A stretch of 64,000 nucleotides of DNA from Macrosoma leucophasiata (GCA_036365455.1 JAWQUS010000001.1:22237001-22301000), one strand, 5' to 3'. Shown: positions 43,001-53,250, numbered from the stretch's first letter. Notes: generated by a model not told the origin, from the letters alone. Translations and numbers: made by a program.

Positions 43001-43205
43001 AAAGACAACATTAAAAATTGTTTAATTTTTCTCCGAACAATTGACAACTAAATAAATAATGCAGGTTTCCTTGAAATGTTTACAATTTAGTCGTTGTGAC
43101 ATTTCGGAGATACCTCAAGTATCTACCAATTGTTTGGTAGTATTTTATAATTTATTTTAACCAAATATAGTTTTTTTTTTCAGGTTCAGTTTACTTATGT
43201 TATAA

Positions 43206-43340
43206 TTTATTATATGTATCTTCACGCCAGGTCCCTAACGGGGTAGGCCGAGAGTGTAGAGCGCCAGATATCCCAGTCCTGACATAACTCTCGTGCCTCG
43301 TCTACCTTCATCATTCTCTTCATACATGCACGCCGATTCC
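43206..43340 (-). mobile_element. LINE-A 3'-end fragment
   Basis: On the minus strand: CGGCGTGCATGTATGAAGAG, AATGATGAAGGTAGACGAGG, CTCTCGGCCTACCCCGTTAG. About 130 bp remain, close in sequence to 4414-4693. A short ATT stretch follows at its truncated 5' side. Confidence 0.85.
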
Positions 43341-43874
43341 TATTATTATTTATTAGTTCTTTTATATTATACTTCAAGACTGAATTTTCCCTGAAATAAT
43401 ACCGCTGAGGTAAATAATATACATGCATTTAAATGCCCATTTCTTATTTCTACATCTTTCTAAATGTATGAATTATGTTACACCCATAATATACAGTAAT
43501 ATCGCCCCGAGATGTTCACAATAAGATTTTATTTAGCGTCGTAAAGCGGTTTGTGAATGAATAATTGGGCCGGATATTTATAGTTGTAAAACTGCGTATA
43601 AACGCATGACGCGTGAAATAGATAAGCCGCAGGGAAACACCGTCTGTGTGGGTAGGGTTGCCAGATGTAAATAACGGCAAAAAAAACAGGCTCGGAAACT
43701 TTCGTAGAATTGTAACGCTGAATGACTTAAAATGACTGTTAGGGACAATAATTTAGTTTGTTAATTAATTAATGGAAAATTATTAAACGAAATATAACAG
43801 AAACAATAACATATACAAAACAAAAAAAACGGAAAGTTACATGCACGGGTGTATTGTAGTTGTATTAAACAGTA
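43341..43874. other. Unassigned sequence
   Basis: GGGTAGGGTTGCCAGATG near 43650 could be a hAT-type end, but no matching right end with a target duplication was found. Confidence 0.4.
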
Positions 43875-44077
43875 TGTAGTGCCTTAAAATTTACATCCAT
43901 AGGGTATGGCGTCGTAATAACCATCACAGAGGCAAAACGGGTGGCAATGCATCTGCATTTGACCTCTGTTTAATGTTAGTACATGACTACAGTTGTGCAC
44001 TTACATAAAACCTGAGGCCGTATCCACTTACATTCCGTAATCTGCATTTTTTGCGACCATCATTACATTAAAAAAAT
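43875..44077 (+). mobile_element. RepA copy, old type
   Basis: GTCGTAATAACCATCACAGA, GGTGGCAATGCATCTGCATT, TGACCTCTG and the 3' end ATCATTACATTAAAAAAATG. The 5' half is lost; about 35 extra bases lie before the tail. Confidence 0.68.
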
Positions 44078-44139
44078 GTAACACCAACCATTCAGCATAG
44101 AAGTGGCAGCCCTATCTGTGATACGTAGCGACGTAGCGA

Positions 44140-44340
44140 GCTAGCGGGAGCATTGCAAATGGGTGTGACGCAAGCGGTGCGCGCGCGCCGACGCGACGTC
44201 AATTATTTTTGGCGCTACGACTGCCGGCCGTTGACCCGCGCAGTGAAAGTTGGCGCCACGCTGGCTGCGCACCCCCGCCCTCTGAGGGTGGGCAAACGTC
44301 AGCATTGTGACGTCACAAAGCATGACGTAGATGTCTCGTA
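44140..44340. promoter_or_regulatory. CpG-rich patch with CRE palindrome
   Basis: Strongly GC/CpG-rich for this AT-rich window: GCGCGCGCGCCGACGCGACG, CTGCCGGCCGTTGACCCGCG, GGCGCCACGCTGGCTGCGCA. TTGTGACGTCACAA (44305-44318) is a 14-bp palindrome holding the cAMP-response element TGACGTCA. The GCGCAGTGAAAG motif lies at 44238. It could be an unmethylated promoter or the remnant of a GC-rich repeat; no exon is visible beside it. Confidence 0.4.
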
Positions 44341-44690
44341 CCTACTTATACGAGTATTTGAGATTTTACCGAGACTTTTCAGATGATGAATGGACTGTAG
44401 AGTAACTTAAATTGTTAAAAAACGTCGTTGTTCATATATCAAAAATTGGCGGAATAGACCAGAAGAATTCAGTTACAAGATTGAGTTCTAGCTACCAAAG
44501 AAGTTCGAAACATTTGGTGGCACGGAACTGGTACAGTTAACACAGTGTACAGTTAGCTGTAGATTTCGGAACACTGCATCTACTACTTCTGGTATCTACT
44601 TAAAAGTATAAATTAACTTTTCATGAGGCTAGAAGAATTTTTGCTGCCGTGCCAGAAGCGGAGCCGCAAAAAGGTTTTGCTTCCAACGAA
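44341..44690. other. Unassigned sequence
   Basis: Nothing recognised. Confidence 0.4.
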
Positions 44691-44811
44691 AGAAAGAAAA
44701 AGAGAGACGATACAAAGTCTCCTATGGCAAAGTGTGCCAAACAAGTAAGTCATGGTAATGGTGGAGACTATTTGAAGATAAGGAACTAGAATAAACTCAC
44801 AGTAGGCTGTC
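44691..44811. repeat. Direct repeat flanking GGGTTCCG element, left
   Basis: GAGAGACGATACAAAGTCTC, AGTGTGCCAAACAAGTAAGT, AAGGAACTAGAAT and CTCACAG recur in order at 45361-45487. Identity is perhaps 75-80% by eye with several indels. Confidence 0.8.
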
Positions 44812-45357
44812 CCTTTGAAAAAAAAACCGGTCAAGTGCGTGTCGGGCCACGCGCAGTGTAGGGTTCCGTATTTAGTGCATTTACAGAGTAAGTAATGTAA
44901 TGAAAAACTTCTTATAGGTTTTCCAGTAATCTATAGGCAAAGACCTATTTTCCACATTTTTTTCAAAATTTTAAATTCAGTAGTTTCGGAGATAGGGGGG
45001 GGGAATGGTCAATATTCGTCGTTTTTCTTAAATAACTTCAAATTTGTTTATGCAAAAATAATAAAAAAATATATATCTGAGATGCTGACAACAACCTCTT
45101 TCATTTGATATGTCACGTATGTGTTTTTTTTTAATTTTCTGATTTACCCCCCGAAAGTGGCCCCCCTGTTTAAAATGTATTATTTTACTTGACGTGTTCA
45201 TCTTTGGGTCACCAATTTACATATATTCATCAAATTTCAACTCAATCGGTCGAGTAGTTTCGGAGCAAATTGGCTGTGAAGGACGGACAGACAGACAGAC
45301 GCACGAGTGATCCTACAAGGGTTCCTTTTTTCCTTTTAAGATACGGAACCCTAAAAA
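44812..45357. mobile_element. GGGTTCCG element, complete
   Basis: Left end AAAAAAAAACCGGTCAAGTG, CGTGTCGGGCCACGCGC, AGGGTTCCGTATTT. Right end GATACGGAACCCTAAAAAA. AGGGTTCCGTAT is an inverted 12-bp match between the ends. The interior has ATCAAATTTCAACTCAATCG, GTCGAGTAGTTTCGGAGC and GGACGGACAGACAGACAGAC, all typical of this widespread lepidopteran element. It encodes no protein that I can see. The class is unsettled. Confidence 0.82.
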
Positions 45358-45360
45358 ATG

Positions 45361-45487
45361 AAGAAATTGAGAGTCACGACACAAAATCTCCTATGACACC
45401 ACTTGGCGATGTGTGCCAACCAAGTAAGTCAAATGGAAGACTAGTTTTTAAAACCAAGGAACTAGAATGTTCTCACAGCTTTTGAAA
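45361..45487. repeat. Direct repeat flanking GGGTTCCG element, right
   Basis: Partner of 44691-44811, starting just after the right end of the element. It carries an extra ACACCACTTGGCGAT absent from the left copy. Confidence 0.8.
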
Positions 45488-46098
45488 CAAAAACAAAATA
45501 CGTTACGCAACACTAATTTTAACACTCATTGTGCGATTGTGCAAGTTGATGCGTGAAAACAATTTTTGTAAGTAAACGGAAGATTTCGTAATATCAATTA
45601 TTATAGATGTTCCGTGATGTACAGAGTTTAATGTGGCCGCTATTGTTTTGTTTCGTATTAGATGTAAGGTTCACAGAACACAATGCTTTTAGCTGTACAT
45701 CTTGTACGAATCGTAATTTAGATAACACTTTAGTTAATGGTGTTTTAATTAAAACAACATTTGTATTGTTATCTAACCAGAAGAAGATGTTTAAAAATAA
45801 TTTTCTAGATCATAATCCATTGAATTGTCCAACTGTTAAGCACAAACTTCACATCGATATTTGATTTTTCGAAGAAACAGGCAGAGGTAAATAAGTGCAT
45901 TTATTTTTGCTAATTATATGACTAGTTTAAACAATATTCACATTCTACAAGACTTGATGGATGGCGATTGGACGACAGGCTAGTAGTTGCCCGCTATCGT
46001 TGCACCATCGAAGCAGTTAAAAAATGTAAGAAAAAGTTTTTTTGTATGGACTCATGTAAGCAGCACGTCTTCAGACGGCACTTGTCTACTGTGTTAAC
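45488..46098. other. Unassigned sequence
   Basis: An 85-codon plus-strand frame (45607-45864) starts with a hydrophobic stretch (MWPLLFCFVLDV) and has several cysteines, but no family is recognised and chance is likely. GGCAGAGGTAAATAAGTGCA near 45881 may be a scrap of SINE-T tail. Confidence 0.4.
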
Positions 46099-46155
46099 TG
46101 TACCAGTTTCTTTCACCGGGCAATCGGCGAGATCAGAGGGCGCTCTCGGCCTAAA
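46099..46155 (-). repeat. Dispersed repeat D, copy 4
   Basis: On the minus strand: TAGGCCGAGAGCGCCCTCTG, TCTCGCCGATTGCCCGGTGA. Shorter than the other copies. Confidence 0.6.
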
Positions 46156-46571
46156 TAAAAGTTAGCGCAACTGAGGGTCCGAATCTCGGCTTAGGCCAAA
46201 TAAAATTGGCTAACTCACATTTCATTGTAAAATTATTCATACATTCTGAAACGATTTTTTAAAATATTTTCAAACATTTTGAAAAAGGGCAATGCCGCGC
46301 AAAAAAACGCTGTATTGATTGCGTCAGCTGCGCGGGCGCATCAGCAAATGTCAGGTCACGCGTGCCTTCCGTACGCCGCGCCGTGTGAACGTGTTACTCT
46401 TCAGGGAAGCTAATCCATTACCAGCCTGAAACCAAATTGTCTTCCTTGTTCGAGTGTTGCGACAGCTTCTTAGCTATTTGTTTTAGTATTTGGTGTAGAC
46501 TGGTGTTATATCTTGGGGAAATGACTTTTGTTATTTCATGGCTGTATTCTTCTGTAGGACAAGTCATTCAT
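46156..46571. other. Unassigned sequence
   Basis: A CpG-rich spot at 46325-46385 (GTCAGCTGCGCGGGCGCATC). Nothing else recognised. Confidence 0.4.
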
Positions 46572-46745
46572 CATCCGCTAACCGGAACACGATAGTGCTG
46601 ATTACTACCATTTATCTAATGCGAGGTTGCTTACATTCTCGAGCTTTAACACTGGCTGGTTTGTTTACTGGTGGTAGAGTCAGGACTAGGAATATCAAAT
46701 AAGGTAATGTGGTTGTGACTATACCTCTTGTGAGTTCTTCTTCCA
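46572..46745 (-). mobile_element. RepA fragments, rearranged
   Basis: 46572-46657 holds GCTAACCGGAACACGATAGT through CGAGCTTTAACACTGG. After TTACTGGTGGTAGAG, 46702-46745 repeats the last third (GGTAATGTGGTTGTGAC). Two partial old copies or an internally rearranged one. Confidence 0.6.
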
Positions 46746-47169
46746 CGAACAAAAATGTGACGTAGAAACAGTTTTTCTAACCAACTGATCTTGGAAAGAT
46801 CAACTTGAAACAATGTTTGTTAATCAATCTGCTATGCAATGTGGCTACATTTTAATATATGTGTTTGAGACAATCTTTACTTATATTTGAATGCAGACCG
46901 GACTAACAAGAAGACATGCGTAAAACAATATTTGTACAAGCGTTTTAAAACAAGTCACTGAAATATTGAGATGACGTTTCACAGTTGTGTAATAACCTAT
47001 ACTATTTTTATCGTAGCAAACTGGTGTGTCGACATTTATGACAAATAGAAACTGGGTGAATGCAGATGTGTTGCTATATGTGAGATCTACAATGTCTACT
47101 CTATGCCAATAATCGAACTGTTTTGCACCATCCAATAACTGCCGTTTCAGGAAACACATAAATTGTTCT
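46746..47169. other. Unassigned sequence
   Basis: Nothing recognised; a 92-codon minus-strand frame at 46881-47159 has no domain. Confidence 0.4.
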
Positions 47170-47345
47170 ATGGCGTCGGGACGTCACGACCCAACTGCCC
47201 ACTAGTAGAGAGGAGTAGAATTCTTCCACTAATAAAGTCGCTCAACCGAACTATGGCGGTCAAATCTTTCCAATAGTCAAAAGGCCGTAGTAAATACTAA
47301 AAAGCGACATGGGCAGCAACTATATAGATAACACCGCCACTGCGA
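47170..47345 (+). mobile_element. LINE-G 3' region, left part (split by RepA)
   Basis: AGAATTCTTCCACTAATAAA, GGCGGTCAAATCTTTCCAAT and ACCGCCACTGCGAT align with 41510-41645. A RepA copy interrupts it right after CACTGCGAT; the rest of LINE-G resumes at 47630. Confidence 0.78.
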
Positions 47346-47629
47346 TTTTTTTTTATGTAATAAAAGTGGCAAATAAGCGTGCAGTTCACATTGATGATAA
47401 GTGATGACTGCAGCCTATAGACACCCACACAAAGACCAAAGTCAAAATGCAGATGCGTTACCACTCGTGAGGCCTAAGGTGTTATGCCTCTATGTCGGAA
47501 ATTACAGGGCCGTACATTACCACCTGATCGGAACACGATAGTGCTGAACACTACCATTTCGCGGCAAGTATATTAGGTAATGCGGTGGTGCCTACGCCCG
47601 CGAGCTCCGTCACTGGAGCTACCACCAGT
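47346..47629 (-). mobile_element. RepA copy, full length, subfamily 2
   Basis: Inserted in LINE-G. It shares with the copy at 48255 four changes not found together elsewhere: CTCTATGTCGGAA, CCTGATCGGAA, ATTTCGCGGC and GGAGCTACCACC (a 2-bp deletion). Likely sister copies. Confidence 0.9.
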
Positions 47630-47745
47630 AAATTCCTTTATGCCTTTATGGAATATTCTCCCCTAATGATGCACAACACTGTTGTGGGTAAAGGGGAAGA
47701 CTTTTGTCCAACAGATGTTATTCGACTGAATGATGATGATAAAAT
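47630..47745 (+). mobile_element. LINE-G 3' end, right part (split by RepA)
   Basis: TTATGGAATATTCTCCCCTA, ACACTGTTGTGGGTAAAGGG, GAAGACTTTTGTCCAACAGA and GAATGATGATGAT complete the LINE-G tail. Confidence 0.78.
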
Positions 47746-48216
47746 GCAGTATTGCCCTTCTTTGATTAAACCGATTCGGGATTGGTGGAATTATGTTTAA
47801 TTGTGAATATAGCATAGCATCGCTTTAATTTTCTTGTTTCATCAGACTTGGCCCCGTGGATTCTTGATTTCTTAATTACAATAATTGTTTCAAGCTCATT
47901 TCTCTTGTGCACAAAACTGACACGATCGTAAATTGGCCACAACAGTTCCGCATTTTATAACATACTCTATCTTGTCGCCTGACGGCTGTTGACGAATGGG
48001 TCATGCATTTGAATTTATTGTCTCTTTAGTAGGTCATTCGCAAAGGACCAACTGTGTGTTGGGTCGTTCTAAAGGTAACGTTCTAATCAATGCGATTACT
48101 GATCATCTGCAGGAAATTGCAGAAAGAGAAGACCTGACTTCATGTTTAGTTGTTTTGATACTTTCGATTGTTTGTTATAAGTTTTTAAAAGGAACTCATA
48201 TTGTTACTTAAAGGAA
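47746..48216. other. Unassigned sequence
   Basis: Nothing recognised. Confidence 0.4.
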
Positions 48217-48703
48217 TCTTCTTCTTGTGTATAAAAATGAATGTTTGTCTGTATGTTTTTTTATGTAATGGTAGTAGCAAACAAGGATGCAGTTCACATT
48301 GATATTAAGTGATGACTGCAGCCTATAGACACCCACACAAAGCCAAGGTCAAAATGCAGATGCGTTACCACTCCTGAGGCCTAAGGTGTTATGCCTCTAT
48401 GTCGGAAATTACAGGGCCGTACATTACCACCTGATCGGAACACGATAGTGCTGAACACTACCATTTCGCGGCAAGTATATTAGGTAATGCGGTAGTGCCT
48501 ACGCCCGCGAGCTCCGTCACTGGAGCTACCACCAGTAAAAATGTCATTTATAGAATCGTAAACTACGCATTTGATCATATGATGATCTTTAGCAAAGTTG
48601 TTGTGCATGAGCCCACGAAAGTTTCTGAGTTGGCAAATTCGACAGATGGCGTAACTGTCATTTTTTAGTTAGTGGCGTAGCAACACGCGCAGGGTCCAGC
48701 TAG
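48217..48703 (+). mobile_element. Non-autonomous Helitron split by RepA
   Basis: 5' end TCTTCTTCTTGTGTATAAAA ATGAATGTTTGTC after an A. 3' end CAACACGCGCAGGGTCCAGC TAG before a T. GCACGAAAG-type and GGCAAATTCGACAGATGGCG phrases lie between. Without the RepA insertion it is about 200 bp. The 5' boundary is uncertain by a few bases because of the CTT repeats. Confidence 0.72.
48255..48535 (-). mobile_element. RepA copy, full length, subfamily 2, inside Helitron
   Basis: Nearly identical to the copy at 47346, with ATATTAAG for ATGATAAG and a missing A in AAAGCCAAGG. It interrupts the mini-Helitron 40 bp from its start. Confidence 0.9.
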
Positions 48704-48895
48704 TCTTGTATAAAATGTGCCGGATGACACATTTTATGTATTAGGCCACAGCTATAAGTTACTTTAATCTGCTATGCTACCCCTTGATTAGGTATGTCCT
48801 AAATTTCACGTTAGTATTTACGGGAAGTTATATTTCGAAGAAAAGGTAGGATAATTTCAAGGCATTCAATACAATTTATCGATTAACACGTTGCC

Positions 48896-49080
48896 ACCTT
48901 ATGTATATTATGTATCTACACTTCAAATCTCAAACGGGGTAGGCAGAGAGCGTAAAGCGCTAAATATCCTCACACACCTCCCGTGCGTATTCTACATTCA
49001 TCACTCACCTTTTAGTAGGTACTCCACGTTTTTGGTCAGGGTTGGTCAGCCTTGGTCTTCCCATGCCCCTGTTACCTATG
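48896..49080 (-). mobile_element. LINE-A 3'-end fragment, diverged
   Basis: On the minus strand: GGGGCATGGGAAGACCAAGG, then GTGATGAATGTAGAATACGC, GCGCTTTACGCTCTCTGCCT. It has many more changes than the other three copies. Confidence 0.72.
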
Positions 49081-49085
49081 TAAAA

Positions 49086-50029
49086 TCTGCATTCGCTTTG
49101 TAGATTTGTTTTGTCATTTGTTCGTTGGACATTCCTTTTTCAAATACCTTAATGATCATGTAAATGCTTACAATATCATTTGAAACTGAACTTTATTTTG
49201 TTATAGTTAATGTTGCTTTATGATTAAAATAATCTTTACATATCATTGAAATTTTGAAGGTGGTTAGATTTCTGCACTGAAAGGCATCACCAAAACTGAC
49301 CACACATTTAAAAAACCCCCGTCACGATATCGATTCAGCTTGATTACGTGTCAAAACGAATTTCCCTTATCGCCTTTCCAAAATAAAAATTACCATGACA
49401 AATGATACTAATAGATTACACATAGTTCGTGCTCACGCGTCGCTCCGAACGAGAGCAGCGATAGGTCGAGTGCGATTCGAGTGAAAGGGATAGATAATCG
49501 AATTAAGAATAGTATCGGAATCGATCTTGATTTGTCGGGCGCTGACAAGCGATCAGTCAATGGGAACACAATGGTGGGTGCGGTGCTGATGTCGTACGTG
49601 ATATTTGATATGGAAAGCGTAAATTGGCATTGAAATATCAGCTCGGTTCTGGTCCATGAATAGGAATCAGCGGCTTAGCTGAATTTCAATAGTGTGGAGT
49701 CGGTGGATTATACAAATGGGCTCGCCGCTTAAGTCTCCAGAAACTAGAACTTGCGGATAATGCAGTCTGGCGATGGTTTTATTGGTTTTACTTGTGACAA
49801 TCAGCAAGCAAGATATAAGCTTGCTGATGCTTCTTGATTTAGATTTCTTGATTTAGCATACCTCATAGCAAAGGTATCGTCTTTTATGGTAGGTAAATAT
49901 GCGCCCAAAAACGACCATTGTGGCACCCGAAATATAAAAACTTGTTTTACCCGCGTCTGTACGGCTGACAATTCCCATTTCCCGTAGGTTTTCGGGAAAT
50001 CCCGTCTTAGTCCTTCCCTACGCTCCGTT
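49086..50029. other. Unassigned sequence, small hairpin
   Basis: TCAGCAAGC (49801) and GCTTGCTGA (49819) form a 9-bp hairpin. 49940-50025 recalls degenerate CCCGTTTTCCCGG-type repeats. Nothing else recognised. Confidence 0.4.
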
Positions 50030-50154
50030 AGGAATAGGGTTGTTGAGGAAGTGATTATGAGGAAGAGGAGGAGGAAGAGGAATTGTGATGCGCCAATTTA
50101 GAGGATGCGGATGAGGAAGAGGATATTTTTATGAGGAAGAGGAAGCAGATGACA
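50030..50154 (+). repeat. Purine-rich GAGGAAGAG repeat, copy 1
   Basis: Starts with TAGGGTTGTTGAGGAAGTG and continues with GAGGAAGAG, GAGGATGCGGATGAGG units. The same ending in reverse closes the copy at 52455-52602 (AATCCTCAGCAACCCTGTA). The shared end suggests a real element with low-complexity interior. Confidence 0.65.
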
Positions 50155-50504
50155 TAATAATAATAGCAACTCTTGAAACGTCCCACTGCTGGGCACGAGG
50201 TCTGGAGCTTACTCCACCACGCTGCTCCAATGCGGGTTGGTGGAGTTACTTGCAAGGGTTAGTGGCCAACCCGCTGTCGAATGTTTTCAAACCGCCCATA
50301 AAGCCTCCGACAAGGTTTAACGACTGCTATCTGTCGATAGCAACCGGGACCGTCGGCGTCCTGCTCTCCGAAGCACGAAAATGCGTATTTTAATTTGCCA
50401 CTAGTGGTCACCCGTCACACACCCGTCACACACCCGACCGCACCCGTATCGCTTAATCGAGTAGATCGCTTGCGTTCTACACCAGCCGGGAGGCCTTGCG
50501 CGCT
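50155..50504 (-). mobile_element. SINE-5S copy, nearly full length
   Basis: From the ATT-type end (ATAATAATAGC) through CGTCCCACTGCTGGGCACGA, CAAGGTTTAACGACTGCTAT to the 5S-like head, which on the minus strand reads CGATTAAGCGATACGGGTGC and GTGTGTGACGGGTGACC. A CACACACCCGTCA duplication disturbs the box A to C region. Confidence 0.88.
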
Positions 50505-50543
50505 ACAGAAAGATGAGAAGAGGATGATACGAAGATATAAATA

Positions 50544-50751
50544 CTAGCGGACCCAACCTAAAATCCGCTGTCCTGTCTCTATCTACTTAACTAAGTATAT
50601 ATATATACAAAAAAAATAATTAAAAGAGCATTTTGTAGTGGTTGGTCCACTTCAAAATGCTCTTTTAATTATTTTTACTATGAATCTAAAATCTAAACCA
50701 TTCTCAAAACACATACGATAAAGAATCAGCAAAATTGGTCCAGCAGTTAAG
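50544..50751 (-). mobile_element. Helitron 3' part, minus strand
   Basis: CTAGCGGACCC at 50544 is a Helitron 3' end (GGGTCCGCTAG then T on the minus strand). CAGCAAAATTGGTCCAGCAG and TTCAGTGACATAC on the far side fit Helitron interior. A perfect hairpin lies inside; LINE-J begins where it stops. Confidence 0.6.
50612..50676. repeat. 24-bp perfect hairpin with inner stem
   Basis: Arms 50612-50635 and 50653-50676 pair exactly. In the 17-nt loop AGTGG pairs with CCACT, so the stem continues after one mismatch to a 5-nt loop. Total 65 nt. Confidence 0.95.
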
Positions 50752-51939
50752 GACGAGTTCAGTGACATACCTACACAACGACATTGCTAAGGCCTTTGAC
50801 CGGGTCTGGCACAGGGCACTTCTCGCGAAACTTCCATCCTACGGTCTTCCCGAGAGGCTATGCAACTGGACAGCCAGCTTTCTGTCTGAGTGTTATATAA
50901 AAGTCTTAGTTGACTATCAGCGCTCAGACAGACTACCTATCAACGCTGGTGTGCCGCAAGGCTCTGTGCTATCTCCTACGCTTTTTCTTCTGCACATCAA
51001 TGAAATGTTGGAGCAAAACTCCAATGTCCATTGCTATACCGATGATAGTACGGGATATGCACACTACACTAGCCGTGCAAATGCCTCTTATCGAGGAAAG
51101 AAGGACTAGACTTGTGTCTGAAATCGAGCACTCTCTGGAGCGGGTCTCGGATCGGGGTCGACTTAATTTAATGCAGTTCAACCCCTCGAGGACACAAGTC
51201 TGCACGTTCACCGCTAAAAAAACGCCATGCATTGTAGCACCACAAGTTCCAGGGCACTCCGATCGCCGTTGGTAAGAGTATCTGTATCCTGGGCGTTGAC
51301 ATATCGAACGAAGTGCAATTCGGGAGTCACATTGAGTGTAAGACCAAGTTGGCATCCAAAAAGCTAGGGGTGCTTAACAAAGCCAGGCAGTATTCACTTC
51401 CACTTCGGGGCAGCTACTCATACTCATTTGTGGGCGGGGCCCCTAAATACTAGCTTGTTCCACTTGACTCCCTACAAAAACGCGCCGTTCGTATTGTTAA
51501 CGATTCAGGACTTACTGACAGGCTCGAACATCTGAGCCTACGCAGAGACATTGGGAGTATGTACGTGTTGTACCGTCTCAACAATGGTGAGTGCTCTGCT
51601 GAACTGTTTGACATGGTGCTACCATCTATTTTCCTACACCGTACTACCCGCCGAAGAGAGAAGTTCCACCCACACCGACTGGACACCTGGCAGTGCTCAA
51701 CGGTGCGGTTTTCACGTTCGTTCTTGCCCAGAACGTGTAAATTGTGGACCGAACTTCCCTCTGAGGTTTTCCCTAGGTGCTACATTAAGAGGTTCTTCAA
51801 AAATGGCGTCAAAGGAGTCCTTCAGGGCTGGCAGCGCGTGGGCAACTCCCCTGGTGTTGCAAATGTTCATAGGCGACGGTGACCAGTTTCCATCAAGTGG
51901 CCCGTCTGCTTGTCTGTCAACCTACAGACATAAAAAAAA
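50752..51939 (+). mobile_element. LINE-J (Jockey-like), 5'-truncated, with reverse transcriptase
   Basis: The frame from 50735 to about 51108 carries reverse transcriptase motifs: DIAKAFDRVWH (first catalytic aspartate at 50780), INAGVPQGSVLSPTLFLLHI (template-grip region) and CYTDDSTGYA (YxDD centre, 51035-51046). Beyond 51108 the frame shifts, then 51717-51882 gives RTCKLWTELPSEVFPRC and LQGWQRVGNSP, ending at a stop and ACATAAAAAAAA. Endonuclease and fingers are missing. It is a dead copy, longest of four LINE-J copies. Confidence 0.9.
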
Positions 51940-51961
51940 CACACGCACACCAAAAAAAAAG

Positions 51962-52454
51962 ATGAGTGAATGACACAATTTCATTTAGAAATTGAAATGA
52001 AAACAAGGATGCAGTCTTTATTTCTTTGTTAATTAGGTATTTAAGTCGAATATTATTAATCAAAATAAAAGAATTGAATACTATTAATCGAAATTTATTT
52101 TAAACAGGGAAGTTAATTTTAATAAAAAAAATATTTGGACACTGTTTCCCCAACAACCGGTTTTATAGCTCATCATATAATATACCAATACAGCATTGCG
52201 AAAAAGTCGTTTGCTGGTACATTTGATGGAAGAGAAGATAGGTATTGTAAAGATACAGTTCTGTAAAGCCCCGAATATTTCGATTTTTTAAGTTGAGTAC
52301 GCGTATAAACAAAATAATGTATGTCAATAAAATTCAAACAAACAATCAAGGAACAGCGCCGGTGGCGGGTGGGAAGGTCTCGCTCGCCTGTTTGGCCTGG
52401 CACCGTGCTGCGGCGTGTGCGTTGCCATCGATACGCGACGCGCTTGCGCAACAA
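51962..52454. other. Unassigned sequence
   Basis: Nothing recognised apart from a CpG-rich spot near 52410-52450. Confidence 0.4.
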
Positions 52455-52602
52455 AATTCCTCATATATTCCTCTTAAATTTTTAGGAAGCGGTAGCGGAA
52501 GAGGAATTTTTTATTTTAATTTTTGAGGATGCGGAAACCAAAATATTACGGAACTTCCTCATTATGAGGAAGAGGAAGAGGAATCCTCAGCAACCCTGTA
52601 AG
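52455..52602 (-). repeat. Purine-rich GAGGAAGAG repeat, copy 2
   Basis: On the minus strand it starts with ACAGGGTTGCTGAGGATTCC and continues with CTCTTCCTCTTCCTC units, then TTCCGCATCCTCAAAAATTA. Reverse of the start of copy 1. Confidence 0.65.
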
Positions 52603-52639
52603 GAACACGCAAAAATTTCAGCTCTTTTTACGTATTTAA

Positions 52640-52870
52640 GTTACGATATGCAGCCTATAGACACACACACAAAGACTCGAGGTCAAAATGCGTTGCCACC
52701 CCTGAGACTTAAGTTATTATGTCTCTGTGATAGTTATTACGGGGCCATACATTACCATTTAACCGGAACACGATAGTGCTGAACACTACCACTTAGCGCC
52801 AGATACCTATATTAGGCAATGCGGTGGTGCCTACGCCCTCGAGCTCCTACACTGGAACTCTACCACCAGT
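52640..52870 (-). mobile_element. RepA copy, old type
   Basis: ATATGCAGCCTATAGACACA, GTTATTATGTCTCTGTGATA, GTTATTACGGGGCCATACAT, CCATTTAACCGGAACACGAT, ending GAACTCTACCACCAG. The form GATAGTTATTACGGGG defines the older RepA type, also at 11800 and 56558. The 3' end is lost. Confidence 0.85.
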
Positions 52871-53250
52871 GAAACTACTTTTCAACTAATAGTTTCGGCA
52901 TCTCGTAGACAGTAGACAGTCACTCAGCGAACGGAAGAGTTTTATATACATATTTGTATTGAGTTCAAAATACGCTATACGTGCACGAAAGTGATGTTAT
53001 GATGAAAAATAAAATAGTAGCGTGTGTTTTATTCATACGAGTATGGTAGTAAGTAGATACATCGTGAACTGATTCACCTGTTATAAGGATGCAGGTAATT
53101 AAATCAATTTCCTGGATGGATGAGGTAATAAACGTGCAAGCTGTGGTAATCACTGGATGTACTACTTACTACTTGTTTTATATTATTTCGCATTAACACA
53201 TGCTTGTGAAATATGTTTTATTTTTAAAGAAAAATGGAAAGAAAAATTTG

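Noticed and set aside
43650..44113. Possible hAT element with TAGGGTTGCCAGAT / GGCAGCCCTA ends
   Set aside because: The ends match only loosely and no consistent 8-bp duplication was found; an old RepA lies between.
45607..45864. 85-codon frame with hydrophobic N-terminus and cysteines
   Set aside because: Suggestive of a small secreted protein, but length and composition are within chance for AT-rich DNA and nothing else supports it.
50030..50154. Glu/Gly-rich coding repeat
   Set aside because: GAGGAAGAG units could encode acidic repeats, but frames are interrupted and a second copy with the same end lies at 52455, so it is a dispersed repeat.
51551..51973. 140-codon plus-strand frame, the longest in the window
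   Set aside because: It runs in the wrong frame across the LINE-J 3' end; the LINE protein tail is in another frame.
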